Notes under the pieces: model-generated | What the model saw: only the letters and a program-made list of their open reading frames with translations | Databases searched by the model: none | What the model was told of the DNA's origin: nothing | Part shown: one piece after another, positions 11,117 to 23,900 of the stretch | Numbering within the stretch: the first letter of the stretch is position 1 | How the letters are laid out: each line of letters starts with the position of its first letter | Assembly: GCA_019914995.1 (NCBI GenBank) | Contig: CM034127.1 | Coordinates: 1,612,001-1,676,000, forward strand | DNA length: 64,000 bases | Direction of reading: 5' to 3' | Origin: Acanthochlamys bracteata | Lineage: Eukaryota > Streptophyta > Magnoliopsida > Pandanales > Velloziaceae | Made by a program: the position numbers and the translations under genes

Positions 11117-14100
11117 TCAGAGTCCTGGAATCGATTCAAGATTATAGGTCACAGATTCTAAAGCTTCAGTCTCTTGGTCTTGTGAATTTTTGCCATCCAT
11201 AGCGCCCACGTTATATAGAGTAGAATAAGAAGCATTTCGATTGACGGATGGGGTTGGATTACTTATTCTGCTTGCGAGGAATCTACGGATAAGACCTCTG
11301 AGGAATGGAGCCATGGTATCTGGCTCATTCTCCAAGTAGTACATGATTCCTCCCATGCATAAACAGAAAAGAGGTACCTGAAAAAAGAAAAATTAAAAAA
11401 GAAGTTTCAGATAAAATATATAAATATTGAGGCTCATCGAATTTCTAAGTTGCTGGCCGACTTAGTTATGCCTTTATAATCAGAAATATGTCTAAATTAG
11501 GAAGTAGATACCGCATTCTGAAACTTACTAAGGCAGAATGTAATGCACATCATCACTCGACGCTCAAGGTCCAGCAAACAGGCATAACCAGATGTCTAAT
11601 CCATACTTGTTAGATAAGTCTTAATAGATATTGTAATTTAATTTTGCATATCCATGTTGGAAAATGATAAACTATCATCCCATCACCCCTGTTGCGTCAC
11701 AACCCATTCATCACGTCCATTTTGGGTTGCAAAATAGAATTTCTAAACCCTCTAAGATGAAAATCAGAATGATTCAGCTTGTACAAGCAAGCCGACACAA
11801 AGGAAGCAAGATAGATCACAATCTTCATTCCACACTATACCTCTAGGCTTATTCAAAATAAATAGAGAAGTTTACACATAAAACTTGGACAGAAGAGGTA
11901 CATGCGGTACAATCATAGAAAGGGGTAATGGTCCCAAATGCAAAAAAAGACATACCTCAGCATTCTTAATATTTGGAAGTAGGTGGCGATTCACTAAAAT
12001 ATACCATAAAGAATCTCCAGCTCGAGGAAGAACATACAAAGCTAACTCTGAACGTCTAGCTTTCTTTTCCAGCAGAACAGAAAGAGCCGCCACTGCACCA
12101 GCAAACCAGTACAAAAGCTTGTGATCTTTTACAGATACCTTTCGATGCAAACATATAACACCCTAGAGAAGCCAAGACACATTGTTTAGAAAACAGAAGA
12201 CGAAGTATTAAGGGGAAAGAAAAGAAGCAGATCACTCAGTACGCAATGATTGCCTGGAAAATTCCAACAAAAGCAGACAAAAACGTAGTCGAACGAACAG
12301 CACCATGAAGGGCTCGCCAGCAAGTCCGAAAAGGAGACTCCATGAACTGAAAATTTTGCAACAAAGGAGTAACTATATGTTAAATATTGACTACAAAGAA
12401 AGACTCAACCTGAAATGGAAACAAAGGATAAAACTGATATTCCTAGATTTTAATATATTTTTATTTTCACTGCACAAACTAGCCAGAAATGTTTTTATCA
12501 AGTATGCACAATATGTGTTACCCAAGTCATAATTGTGCGCTTAACAATCATATTTAAGTCATAGTTAAACCAAGATTTTACAAATCAACAATACGATAAA
12601 CAAAGGCAAACAGGACCACCGCAGTCCTCACTACATACCAAATGCATGGAGTCCTACAAATGATGAAAGAAATAAAGAATTTGTACTTATGTTTCATTTC
12701 TTTGTGTTTGATTCATGTCTTAATTGTTTCAGAAGATTTTAGCAGACTTTCAAATATTGAGTTACAATTGCAATATGTTTAGAAAGAGCACTGGAAGTTT
12801 TGTGATATAGATTGGTTAATCAAAACATTCATTATGGTTATTTTTAATCACCATTTATACTGAACTTCATTCATCACAAACAAAATATGGGAATAAATTT
12901 GTGCATGATGCAAGATTGTCATATCTAACCAGCAGATAATAGGAAAATTAGAAAGGCAAGACACTGACATGCACATCCTCACTCTCCTTCCACCGTAATT
13001 ACTTACTTATAAGTTATTACTGAAACACTATAGAAATACAACATCATCACATATGCTCACTAGACAAAATGCTTAGACATGGTACAAACAATAACTAAGA
13101 AACAGGGACTGTTTCAAACGTTTAACAAACTCATTTACTGTGTTAAATATCTAAGATCATAGATGCCAAGACTTAATTCCCAGATAAATATTATGAATAG
13201 TCACACTAGCAAACTGAAACTCTTCTAGCCAGGAAATAGTAGATAGCTACAGAACATATTGCTTCTCATTGTAGCTGAAGGAAAAGAGAATATAATCTAA
13301 TAAAATAAGTAGCAGGGATTAAGAAATACCTTCTGAAGATGTAGCACAACAAATGGAACAAAAGTCAATGAAAAATAGAGTGGAAATGTCTTCCTAAAGG
13401 TTGCAGATATGGCGTTGGCATTGTGAGCAAGACATGAATTTGTATCTGGATGGATTACAGAGCAAGGAATAATGGAGGGATACTCTGTCAGCTTTATAGA
13501 TCTAGCCACCTTTCTGCTAGATAAATAAGCACATAAAGCAGCAACATCCACAGCAGCGCCTCTACAACTGTCTCTTACTGCCTTATATACAGGTGCTGCA
13601 ACCGGTCCTGTCTTTTGAATAAAATCTTGATATGCTCTTGGCAAGGTCTCAGGCCTCATTACAAAAGCGTACATAACCTGAAAGACATTTCTTTCTGTTG
13701 AACAAATGGAACATACATTTAACATATTAAAGATATAAGTAGAGATATAATGGAAGGAACCCAGCAAAGTACGTAACTCCTATAAAACAGACAAAAATAG
13801 GTAAATATATTTTAGTAGACTAAACATAACCTTTCAATTCAAAAGGTAATATATTCTAAGACCTAATAAGCAGTTCAAAAATAACCCTCTAGCCAAATGA
13901 AATATAAAAACACACCATGTTCCAAATTTCACCTTGGTCAATAATGAGCATGAAATTTTAGAAGACTAGTAGGTGGTGCATCGCTGAGATTGAGCTTAAA
14001 ATGTGGGACTGAGATTGAGCTTAAAATGTGGGACAGGAGCAGAACCTATTATACATGCTGCATAACACAACTTCATCATAATACTAACAGCCCAAGCTCA

Positions 14101-15540
14101 ACATCACTTTACTATGCTGCTATGCATGTAAAACGCAGACAAGGAACAGGGACACTGAGTGTGAAAGGTTACAGATAGACCAAATGACAAACCAAAAGTA
14201 ACCTGAAGACAGCATGATCAAAGTTAAAGTAAACATTTTGGAAAGGTTTACAAGCCATAAACGAATACTATTAGAGCATCTTCCAATGAAGCAACATATA
14301 CAATAAGATAAAACAAATACATTAAAAGTCTTATCGATATAAAACTAGCGCAATACACACCTGAGCGCATGCCAAAGAAAAAAGTAATGAGTCACCATGC
14401 TTCCAGTGACTTCCCCAGAGGTGAAACTTATTCTTCGACTTCGCAGAGTTATATGCACACTGTTGGCACATTAAAATAGAGATAAATCTGAGATTAAATG
14501 CATGATGCAACCAACATGTTACCTTGCATAGAGGTTATTAGATTTCTGTTACCTGAGCAAGCCTAGCCAGAAGATATAAAGCAAGCGTGCGCCTTCGGCT
14601 TGAATCATCTAAAGCTAATATAGACAATCCTGCTACTGAACCTGCTAAAATTCTGCTCCATCATGCCCCTCAACTATGTCATGAATATGGATGAGGAATC
14701 ATTTGCTAAATACTAGTACTGACTGATGACTAGGGAAATAACAAAATTAATCCCCACTATTAAGATACTTAATTTATGAGTTGAGTTAGAAGAACTTACA
14801 CATTGAAAGGTGTCTCTTTCTTGCGAAGCTTTCTTAGGAGACACCTAAGAGCATGATAGGATCCAGTAAAACCACCAAAAAGCAACCCAACTCGGCATGC
14901 TTCTTCTCTTACGATCAAATCCTTCTCCGATACAAGTTGCTGTATACGGAGTATATACAGTTCAATCAAGAATCCACTAGAAAAAATCGTTCTACTGATA
15001 AGACAGAAGCTTTAAAAAATTCATCTTTAACACTTCTCACAGCACTACATCACTAAATCACAATGTTACAATTCCAGCTCAAGTGAAGTAAATTAAACTA
15101 CAATCTAATCCTAATTGATCATCAGTGAGATAAGAGAAAGAGAGAACCTTAAGATCAAGGAGCGATGAATAAGACTGACCACGGGCGAGCTTGAAAGCAC
15201 GGAGCAGAATCCCAATACCAACACGCACTCCATACGACAACAGAAAACTCTGACAAAGATTACCAACGGCGTGCGCTGCACACGATTCATCAGGGTGGTG
15301 GTGCTCGCACGCAGGGTGGGGCCACCCAAATCCTCCTCCTCCGTTGGGCCCACTGCCGCCACCACGGCGAGCGTAGTGCCGCTGCAATTCCTCGATTGCT
15401 TCTTTCAACCGTTCCTCCGCATCTCGAAGCCGCCGCTCTGCAGCGGTACTGGTTTCATCAGCGGAACCGGTGGTCGGAGACGGCGGGTCAGAACCTTCCA
15501 TCCCGAACGAAGAAGCCGATGGCGTCGAGAGAAACGGCAT
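11117..15540 (-). CDS. TMEM135-like multi-pass membrane protein
   Basis: Eight coding exons, 5' to 3' on the minus strand: 15148-15540, 14800-14939, 14553-14652, 14361-14459, 13330-13677, 12254-12346, 11956-12162, 11117-11377. The product is 546 residues. It matches the plant homologue of TMEM135, an animal peroxisomal/mitochondrial membrane protein. Landmarks are an N-terminal coiled stretch with a His/Cys-rich patch (PACEHHHPDESC), then LCQSFLLSYGVRVGIGILLR, GLLFGGFTGSYHALRCLLR, LFSLACAQVMYAFVMRPETL, a long loop, FRTCWRALHGAVRS, LEKKARRSELALYVLPRA, SLWYILVNRHLLP and a Met/Gly-rich final helix. Several hydrophobic segments resemble the Tim17-like repeats reported for this family. The donor after exon 6 is GC rather than GT (CAG|GCAATC at 12253); only this junction keeps frame. 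Function in plants is not established. Confidence 0.9.
12163..12253 (-). other. GC-AG intron in the TMEM135-like gene
   Basis: The 91-base intron starts with GCAATC and ends in CTCTAG. The flanking exons read GIFQ then GVICLHRKVSVKDHKLLYWF with no frame break. The nearest GT (in GCGTACTG) would shift the frame. Confidence 0.8.
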
Positions 15541-16004
15541 CGATCTTTTTCTGAAAGTTAAGGAAAAAGAAATGTTGACTTATAAAACACGAGTTGAAGA
15601 AACTTGGGTACTATCGCGGTTGTACTATAAACTAATGCACTCGCTTACCAAAAGCTTTTTTTCAGATTGCAAGATGAATACCTGGCCTAGGGAGCTGAAT
15701 TCTTGAACTTTGATTACAGATTGCAAGAATTCATCCTGAATTTCACTTTAAAACATTTGGGACTTTTAGTGCATATTTTAATTAAGACTGAATTCTACTT
15801 TTTTTTTTTTCAAATTTTAAATTTGATTTTTTTACGTATTTTAATTATTATTTTAATTATTATTTTTATTTTTTGTATGATAATCTAACTTTATTTTTAT
15901 ATATTTTAATTATTTATTTCAAATTTTATCTCTATTAAAATTTATTTTTCACCGAATTATGCTTTTATAAAATACGTTTCTGTAAAACTCACTTACTATG
16001 ATTA

Positions 16005-16246
16005 AAGCTCTATTTGGTAATAATTATCAACTATTTTTTATTTTAATTTTTAATTTTATATTTTTAAATAATTTTTTTATAATATTTTATAAATTTTAGT
16101 TAAAATTTTAAAAAATACGAATAAATTTTATATAGAAAATTTTAGTACTACTTAATTTATTTTTTTAGCTAAAAAAATAAAACTTGTATTTTGAAAAAAA
16201 AAGTTATTTCAAAAAATTTTTATTCATAAGCACTCTAAAACATCTC
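16005..16246. mobile_element. Tourist-like AT-rich MITE (family A), copy 2
   Basis: A 242-base element with TTA on both flanks (16002-16004 and 16247-16249). The ends are AAGCTCTATTTGGTAATAA and, reading in from the right, GAGATGTTTTAGAGTGCTTA. The interior contains the family A core TTTTTAAATAATTTTTTTAT. Confidence 0.65.
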
Positions 16247-16684
16247 TTAAAATACGCATTTATCGATAAGCGATCTAAAAATATATTTTTATCAAAAATT
16301 TACTTTAAAATATTTTTTATATTTATTTTTATAAAATTAATTTGACAGACTTACTTTCTATTTTTAAAAAACTTATTTCAAAACAATCACACTGTAGTTG
16401 TCATACAACATAAGTTTATTATATTTGTATCTACATTTGAAATGGGAGTTAGATTGCTGGCTTCATAAATCAAAAGGAACCGAACTCTACTCAGGTACAT
16501 GATCACTCAGGTGCACCTGAAATAAGTTTGTAACCAGTTGATAGGCTTAGAAGATGGTCGGTATTACTCTTCAAATACTTATCGTTTTAATTTTTAATTT
16601 TACATTTAAAAAAAAATTTATTATAAAATTACTATCTCACACCTCTTGATTCGTGCTATTTACTTTATCCTGTTTAACCATAGG

Positions 16685-16750
16685 ATGGGCTTTTATTGAT
16701 AGTCCAACAATCGAGCCCATCATCAAAGCCCTTAAACGAGTAGTAGCCCA
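16685..16750. promoter_or_regulatory. Cluster of TGGGCT/AGCCCA motifs
   Basis: TGGGCT at 16685, AGCCCA at about 16714 and AGCCCA at about 16745 lie within 70 bases, roughly 250-310 bases before the first ATG of the decayed gene. Such site II clusters mark plant housekeeping promoters, so the broken gene seems to have kept its promoter. Confidence 0.45.
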
Positions 16751-16998
16751 TGTTGTTTACGCAATAACAATACTAGCGGTCTTACAGCCGTACTTAAATT
16801 TCCCGCCACAATTTCCTTCCTTCTTCTGGAAATTAATCATAATCAGGGCCACTATTTAAGGTTTAGCAGAACTAAGTCCTTGTAATAACTTCTTTTTGCC
16901 GGTACCGTTGAATAGAGAGAGATCAGGCGTCGAGGTAGGCTCTATCTATCTAGAAGAAGAAAAGAAAGGGCTCTGTGTCCATTTTCTTTCGCCGGAAA

Positions 16999-18440
16999 AT
17001 GGACCCGTTCGCTTCCATCGAGATGGAGTGCGGCGGCGATATCACGAAATCTCAAGATTCTCTTCTCCGTCCCGCTTCGTTTCTCGGCCAAGATGACGGC
17101 GAAAGCGGTCCGCCTTCGTTCTTTCTCTCTGCTTCACCACCTGGCAATCTCGTTAACGCTCCGCTACACATGCATGCCGCTGATGCTCCTTTTTGAATTT
17201 GTAGTCCTCCTGCTAGCCCTTTGCTGCTACGGATTCAGCTGCTTTGAATATATGCGAGAGTAGTGCAAAATTTTCAAGATCAGAAAGTTCAGATTTTGAA
17301 TCAGAAGGAAATATCGTTAAAAGATGAAGGATGTAATCAAGATTGGGAAATCTACCACGAGATCCATTGGTTTTGGGAGAAAGGGAAAGATTAAGGAAAA
17401 TCTCTGGTTCAAGAAGTTGGAACGGCAAAAGAGAAGGCGGTCGATGAAATCCCTCAGAGAAAGAATTCGGAGTCCTCTCCTGCAATCTCGGCTGGAGAGA
17501 AAGAGAACTACAGAGGGGAAGAGGTGTTTGACGAAATGCCTGAGAGAAGTCTTCTCCTGAAATCGAAGAGAAAGGGAAACCTCCTGCTCAGGACGAGGAG
17601 ATGGTTAAAGACAAAGGGAATTTTCCAACTCGTGAAGAGGAGATCGGGGAAGACAAAAGGAAATCTTTGGAGAAAGAGAGAGAAATTGTCGGATAACAAA
17701 AGGAAAGAACCAATTTCTTCGCCGGATGCGATCTCGGGCAGAGAGAAAGGTCAACCTTTGGAGAGTGGAAAAAGAAACAGTGCGTTACCACCTATTGGTA
17801 ACTCTTCGCAGTCTCGTGGGAGGAGAAAGAAAGTCCTCGCCCTCCAGAGGAGATCCAGAGGAGTGCAGATTGCAAGTTCTGGTTCTAAGATAGATGAGCT
17901 TGGCCCAAATGAGATCGATAACCGCTGCCGGTCAGTGGAGATACTGAAAGATGCCACAGCTAGCACTTCAACAGCTCTGACAAGAAAGCTGCCGGCTTCT
18001 ATTGTCAGCTTACAGGTCTGCAGCTGAAAGTGTTCAAGCTGCTGCTACTAGTGACTCTTTCCGCCTCCTTTCTGGCTCAAGCAAGCACCAAAGCTGCAGT
18101 GGCCCATATATATGCAGGCCAATCACCTTCATTGGCAAGTGCTGTTGCTGCAGCTGCAGATTGCTCTGCAGGTCAACCATCTCCACAGGCAAATGCCAGA
18201 ACTGCACCTGCAGGTAGCTTTGAGAGCCAACTATCTCCTCAGACATGTGATGAAGCTGCAGCAGCAGTTTCCTCTGGAGCTAAACTACATGCACCTCCAG
18301 AAAGTCTTCGTGATGTTATTAAGCTATTATCTGGAAGCCCAACAGAAGATTCGCTAACACTGACATCCTGGACATTGCTAAGATGAAGCGGATAGAGTTC
18401 CCTAACCCTCCTTAGTGGAGGCGTTGGGGTTATGATGACT
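16999..18440 (+). pseudogene. Decayed Lys/Ser/Glu-rich plant gene
   Basis: An ATG at 16999 opens MDPFASIEMECGGDI..., which stops at 17196. Coding-like sequence then continues in changing frames: SRSESSDFESEGNIVKR stops before 17330, a basic stretch of about 167 residues runs 17524-18027, an Ala/Ser/Gln-rich stretch runs 18030-18386, and a last frame reads DILDIAKMKRIEFPNPP, a stop, then WRRWGYDD. The tail looks like a conserved C-terminal motif (DILxxAKxxxIEFPxPxWW) that I associate with uncharacterised plant nuclear proteins; that link is from memory and weak. At least three frameshifts or stops are needed to connect the parts, which suggests a pseudogene. Biased composition makes long accidental frames likely, and undetected introns could explain some breaks. 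Confidence 0.5.
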
Positions 18441-19495
18441 GAGAAGGTTAGGAATTTAAGTAGTCTGGCCCTCAAGGGATTTTTTAGAATTGCCGTTGTT
18501 TGTTCAACAGGTCTTTGATTATTGTGCTCAAATTGTTGTGATTTTATTCAGGACGGTAATGCATTCAGAAAGCTGCATGAAAATTTGTGGGAGCCCTCGT
18601 GGGCACTACTTTTACTGTACCAAAAGTGAGGCATTTGCTCATTTCATTTTGATGGTGGTATTGGGATAGAGCAAGTGCAATTTTGTGAAACGCTTAGTTT
18701 GAAAACTATTGTCATTCTATACAAGCTATAGCAGAGGCTAAGTACTATTTTGTAATGCCTTCTATATGCTGACCACTATGGTCATGCTCTACAAGTTATA
18801 GCAGAGGCTAAGTACTATTTTGTAGTGCCTCCTATATGCTGACCACTATGGTCATGCTCCACAAGTTATACCAGAGGCTAAGTACTATTTTGTAATGCCT
18901 CCTATATGCTGAACGCTAGGTCTCTTATGTGTTGTACATATGAGAGGGAATAATATGGATTTTATATACACTTTTGGGAAGCTTACCAGTATCTGTCTTT
19001 GCTGGGTATCTGGTTGGAATACCATCCCCAGGCAAAAAGCTTATCTTTTTTGGCAGTTTAATTTTTTTTTAATGAGAACATTTTACGGCTTGGCTATTTC
19101 TTGATCCTTGACCTAGCTTTTTGCTGCAGCTCCATTGTTAACCACAGCATCAGAGCCATCAGTTTACCAAGTGGTCTGTTGGTATTGAAGAGATGTCACG
19201 TATGATTGTAAGTGGAAGTTTTTCTTTTTCCTCTTACAATTTATTTGTTGTGCAATATGATCTTTATCCATAGCATAACACGTTTTTCCAATCAACCTCT
19301 TCTTATTCATAAAAAGTTATAACTATGCGCATACACTACAGAACTTGATTTCTGATTTATTGGAAAGTTTGCTTGAATTCATATTGCTGTTATGCTTTCT
19401 AACTTCTGCAATTGAATGCTAACACCCATTATATGTTACATATCCAAAGCTCCGAACAGTAATCTGATTAACAGAATGAATTGGAAGTCTAAATC
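18441..19495. other. Downstream of the decayed gene, with a tandem repeat
   Basis: Holds the 70-bp tandem repeat annotated separately and the 3' flank of the PRA1 gene. No coding segment I can support. Confidence 0.45.
18711..18913. repeat. 70-bp tandem repeat, about 2.9 copies
   Basis: Units at 18711-18780, 18781-18850 and 18851 to about 18913 differ at only a few positions. Each contains GCAGAGGCTAAGTACTATTT (CCAGAGG in the third) and CTATATGCTGA. The third copy diverges after CTATATGCTGA. Confidence 0.95.
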
Positions 19496-20080
19496 TCACT
19501 GAGAAGCTGTCTCCATGTCCTTCTCTTTGATGTCCATCAAAGGCACAAGTTCGCCTGCAGCCATTGCGTCTTGGCTCACAAACAGATCATCTGTAATCCG
19601 GAAGAGCGCATGCACTAGAATTATAGGTATGCAAATTCCCTGTGTGATGAGCAGGTGCTTCAACGCCCTTGTGAGCACAAGCTGCACAATGATCATGATT
19701 ACCACCACTGCTGCCACCAGATGCCTATTAACATAACGATGAGCCACGGCTGTGCTTGGAACAACATGAGGCATCAACTGGAATGCCAGGTATGCCATGC
19801 TGATCAATACTAGAAAGAGCAAAGAGATTCTACGTTGTGGAATCAAGCTGATGGCAAGGACAATCCATAAGAAGAGTGCATAATAAAACCTAAAGTAGGA
19901 AAGGTTGCGAACTACACGAACAGCAGCAGCTTCAGTATCCGTAGGAAATCCGAAGCAATTCACATGAGGTGCTAGCTTCGCAACGGCTTTTGCTGCAGGT
20001 CGAACTCGGTCTGGTATTTCTTTGGCTATACGTGAGCTCACTGCAGCTGCTGGCCTGAGAATGGTTCCGTAGTTTGCCAT
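19496..20080 (-). CDS. PRA1 family protein
   Basis: A single-exon gene of 194 residues. PRA1 (prenylated Rab acceptor) proteins are small membrane proteins of the endomembrane system that act in Rab-dependent vesicle traffic. The sequence shows the family layout. The N-terminus starts MANYGTI, similar to plant PRA1 members. A cytosolic region carries VRVVRNLSYFRFYYALFLW, two tight hydrophobic pairs follow (ALFLWIVLAISLIP with ISLLFLVLISMAYLAF, and HLVAAVVVIMIIVQLVL with HLLITQGICIPIILVHA), and then comes a short acidic tail. Most plant PRA1 genes are intronless, as here. The subfamily is uncertain. No lesions are visible. Confidence 0.85.
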   Translation of the reverse strand: MANYGTILRPAAAVSSRIAKEIPDRVRPAAKAVAKLAPHVNCFGFPTDTEAAAVRVVRNLSYFRFYYALFLWIVLAISLIPQRRISLLFLVLISMAYLAFQLMPHVVPSTAVAHRYVNRHLVAAVVVIMIIVQLVLTRALKHLLITQGICIPIILVHALFRITDDLFVSQDAMAAGELVPLMDIKEKDMETASQ

Positions 20081-20989
20081 AGAAGAATTGAGTTTGCCAC
20101 TAGTAGATGTGAAAGTTTGTGGTTTATCAAGAAGTTCTGAGAATTGGTAACAGGATTAACAACAAGTAGATTTCAAAGATTTGTAGTCAAGGTCAATGGT
20201 ATTATTTTCGCTCTTTGATTGCATGTCTGCTATTGAATTTTTGAAGAAGACTAGTCTAAAAGGTAAGTGCATGATAAAAAATATGTTATTCTTCCAGTAG
20301 TCAGACGACTTGATCAGAGTTGATTGAAAAGCCTTATTGCATATGCTACTTCTGTTTTTTTCTTAGTGTCAAGGTTGAAAATTCGTGTTAGCATGTTGAA
20401 AATTACTAAACATTTAGGGGACTGACCCTTTCAACTCCATTTTATTTCAAATAAAACTTCATACTTTTTTAAGTTTGTTTTTCAAAAAATTTCAAAATAT
20501 ATTTTTATTTCAGAAAAATTTCATTCGCCTTAGATTGTTATCTCTAGTTTGAATCACTACTTTGTTTCTGTATTTCTCTTGTATCTTGCAAATCAATGAC
20601 TTGAAAGTTGAAAGTACTTGCTGTCATTTATTCTCTTCTCTGAAAAACTTACGGCAAAAAAATAAGAACAGAAAACGTTCAGGTGCATTTGCTGAAATAA
20701 TGATGCAGCCGCTCATACTTGTCATTCTTATTTGCAAAAAATTACAACTTGCATTCCTTCAAAGCTCTACTTTTTCCACCTAGAGCTACGTAACTGTGCA
20801 TTTCTTGTAAGCCTGTACACAAAAGGAAAAACCGCATACATCGAACTCACTCTAGCACCATCAGAAACTTACACAGCTGAAACCCAGTGACGCATCATGT
20901 AATTTAAGCAGGACCAAAATATGAAGACTTTTAGTTAATGTACCGTGAATATAGAGAACATTAATCCCTGTGCTGCTATTTTTCTTACA
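20081..20989. other. Spacer between PRA1 and GATA genes
   Basis: Contains the PRA1 promoter side and the GATA gene 3' flank. Around 20420-20530 there is a short AT-rich patch similar to family A elements, without recognisable ends. No gene seen. Confidence 0.45.
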
Positions 20990-23900
20990 TCAGTAGCACC
21001 TGGTTTGGTGTCCATTGCCCGATGGAAAGTTAGAACGGCTCTCTTCTCCATCGGCTAGTTCACTATCGACAATGGAGCTGCTTGGTGCTGTGGTCTGCTT
21101 CCAAGGATGGTATAAGAGCTCTGCCTCAGGGGTTGGTGCGTTGCGCGGAGCTTCTAGCAGGAGATCCTGCTCAGAGCTATCATCGAAGAATTGCAGAGGC
21201 ACTGCAAAGAGATTTCTTGGACTGAAGGAAGATTCTTCTTTGTCTATAAACTCATCTGAGCTCCAGTTTGATCCAGTCATGCAATTGCTAGAATGCAGCA
21301 TATGGGCTTTATTTGATGTTCGGTCTAGGTCACTTGATTTTGAAATTCTCTTGGGACTTCTAAGAGTTCCTTTCGCATCTGCAATAGCGAAACAAATAGC
21401 ATACCATAAGCTGAACAGACAAAGCATATAGCATTCATGAGCAAGTCTTTCCTAATAAGGATGATTGAGAATTCAAAACCATAACAGGCATAAACATGAG
21501 GAATGGCCAACAAATGCCAGTCCATAAGGTTTTCCAAGAGATTCAAATTATATGCTTCCAGTTTATATATCTATGAATGTTGAGACCATTGGTAGCATCA
21601 CTAGTTAGTCCCTTTACTGAACGTTAGCACATCACACGGTTTAACATGTAGCAATTATAATATGCATGCATACTCTTGCCAGTAGAGCAACTCTTCAGCC
21701 AGACCAAAAAACATACCGTTTCACCAAAGAGATGCTAGGAACTAGAAAGATAATATAGAAGTGTCCATCTATGGATAGTATGAGGAAGGAAAGGAGAAAA
21801 TGGTGCTAATCCAGTACAAAATTTATGCCTTGAAACAGTTAACAACCTTGGTGCCGCAGGAATTTGATCATGGAACACGCACAACTATGAAGATAAGCAA
21901 TGGGATGGACGATAAAGTTCTTCGCAAAAAAGGACAAACCTGGAAAACTCAGGTGTCCACGAAGCCGCTTGAGGGTTGAAAACGGTGAAGCTCCTAGACA
22001 ATTCGACCCAGTTGGTGGTTCTCTTGCTTGTGCAATTTGCTTCAGTTTAACATCCTGGTTGAGAAGAATAAGTTAAACAGAAGCGAATAAGCTATTTGGA
22101 ATGGTGTGGTCGAAGTTACATGAGATATGAGTTACACGGGCTACATTCTCAAATTGTACAGGAAGACATGGTGTAAGTACATGGAGACATCTGAAGTACC
22201 TTCAGCTTTTTGTGGTGCTCTACCCATACTGAACTTGTCAGGTTCCCCAAAATAAGTTTCCTAAGACTTTCGTAGTCCTCATGTTTTGGTTCAGGATGGG
22301 AGAGGTCGAAAATTCCATAGCAAAGCAGTTGCTGGAAGTATGATGTGGTCTTCACAAACTGGAAACTAGTAAACATGCTTCCAAGGCTGCATATGTAGAA
22401 GAATTGAATCTAATAATCTCAATTATGCAAAAATAAAGATCATCGTTACAAAAGAATATCTCAGGGACAAACCTGTCAGGTAGTTTAGCTGTATCTAAAG
22501 AAGGTAGAAGTTTCATCAATTCCTGGCGTTCCTCGTCCGTAAAGTATTTCATGAAAATCTCCAAGTTAACAATACCCTATAGAAACAAACAATAATATTT
22601 TTGAAAGGAGCGAAGACAAGATACACTTCTCAGTACGTATGTTAATTGATGTACAGAACAAGCTTTAATCTAGCTGGATAAGTCCAGATACATGAATCAT
22701 CTTATGCAGCATTTTCTTTTAAAAGCCATATGTTCGGTTAAGCGAAAGGCATCCAGATAACGTTCGAAATGAAGGAAAAAGTGAAGTAGGAGAGTGAAAA
22801 AGACAATATTTTTGCCTCACCATGAGATCTGATGAACATAGTAGGGAGTCCACATGCAGGATGTTGCACTTCCCGTTAGAAGTATTATCTCTGATGAACA
22901 TAAGAGGATGATTTTATATATAAGACAAATGTCTAAGATCGAGACAAATAATTGTACCCAAGAGTAAGAATGGCAGGAGTACCTCTTGATATGCTGTTGT
23001 GCCGTTTGGACAGCAGACTTGTATTTCTCAGTGCAAGCATTTATAGAACTTGCTTCTTTCATTTCACTATCTACAAAGATGGAATCTGACACAGAGTAGG
23101 ACTCATTTACTACATATGATCGACTATTCATGGGTAGTGAGCTTGCTTCGGATTCTTCTTCAGTAGGTCTTTTGTTTGTATTCGGATGTCTGATGAGAAC
23201 ACTTCCATAACCTATCTCAAAAGAACCCCAAGGAGTCTCCCTTTCATAAAGAAGATCATCCTCTGATGAACCTTGGTGATATGATGACTGCTGTTCATGT
23301 AATATGGAGTGCAAGTCTTTAGTAAGCTTCTCGACAGATGAAGGCCTGGGCCTTGTAACGCCTGTCCTCTTCCTTGCAGGCAGCATTGAATCCCAGACAT
23401 TTGATTGCGCTGAACCTAAGACATTAGAAAGGATGGAAATATTGTTGGCAGAGTTGTTTGGTTGGTGGTAAGCATTTAGGAAATCTAGCATCACCACATT
23501 TCATATAGTATTGGAGCCAAAACCTTCATTCACAACTTAAAAATCTACAGCCATGCATAGAATTATTTCAGTCCCCTCTGTCCTAATCCATAAGCAAACA
23601 AAGTATATAATATTGACTTCTGACCTGAGCACTGAAGTTCGTTTACAGGAATCTGAAAGCTCTACTAATAACAACCATCCCCGTTATAGATGACATAGAG
23701 ACGAAGTATGATTAGATGCACGTATCCAATGTCTCAAATTTAATTGAATACATAGAAGTTTTCCGTGGAAAACAGATAGCTCCTATAAGACAACATCACC
23801 ACTTCAACATATACAGGTTATGAGGAATTTGTGTGGAAAATAATCATATACCTGGTTTGGTATGGATACAATATGAAATAGCAACACAGCTAAATCGAAT

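Larger units (their letters stand above)
15541..16998. other. Promoter region and AT-rich spacer
   Basis: Covers the upstream side of the TMEM135-like gene and of the decayed plus-strand gene at 17 kb. Mostly A/T homopolymer-rich DNA with a family A element at 16005-16246. No gene seen. Confidence 0.5.

Noticed and set aside
17213-17966. Minus-strand frames over the decayed gene
   Set aside because: Arise from the purine-rich plus strand; no coding signature.
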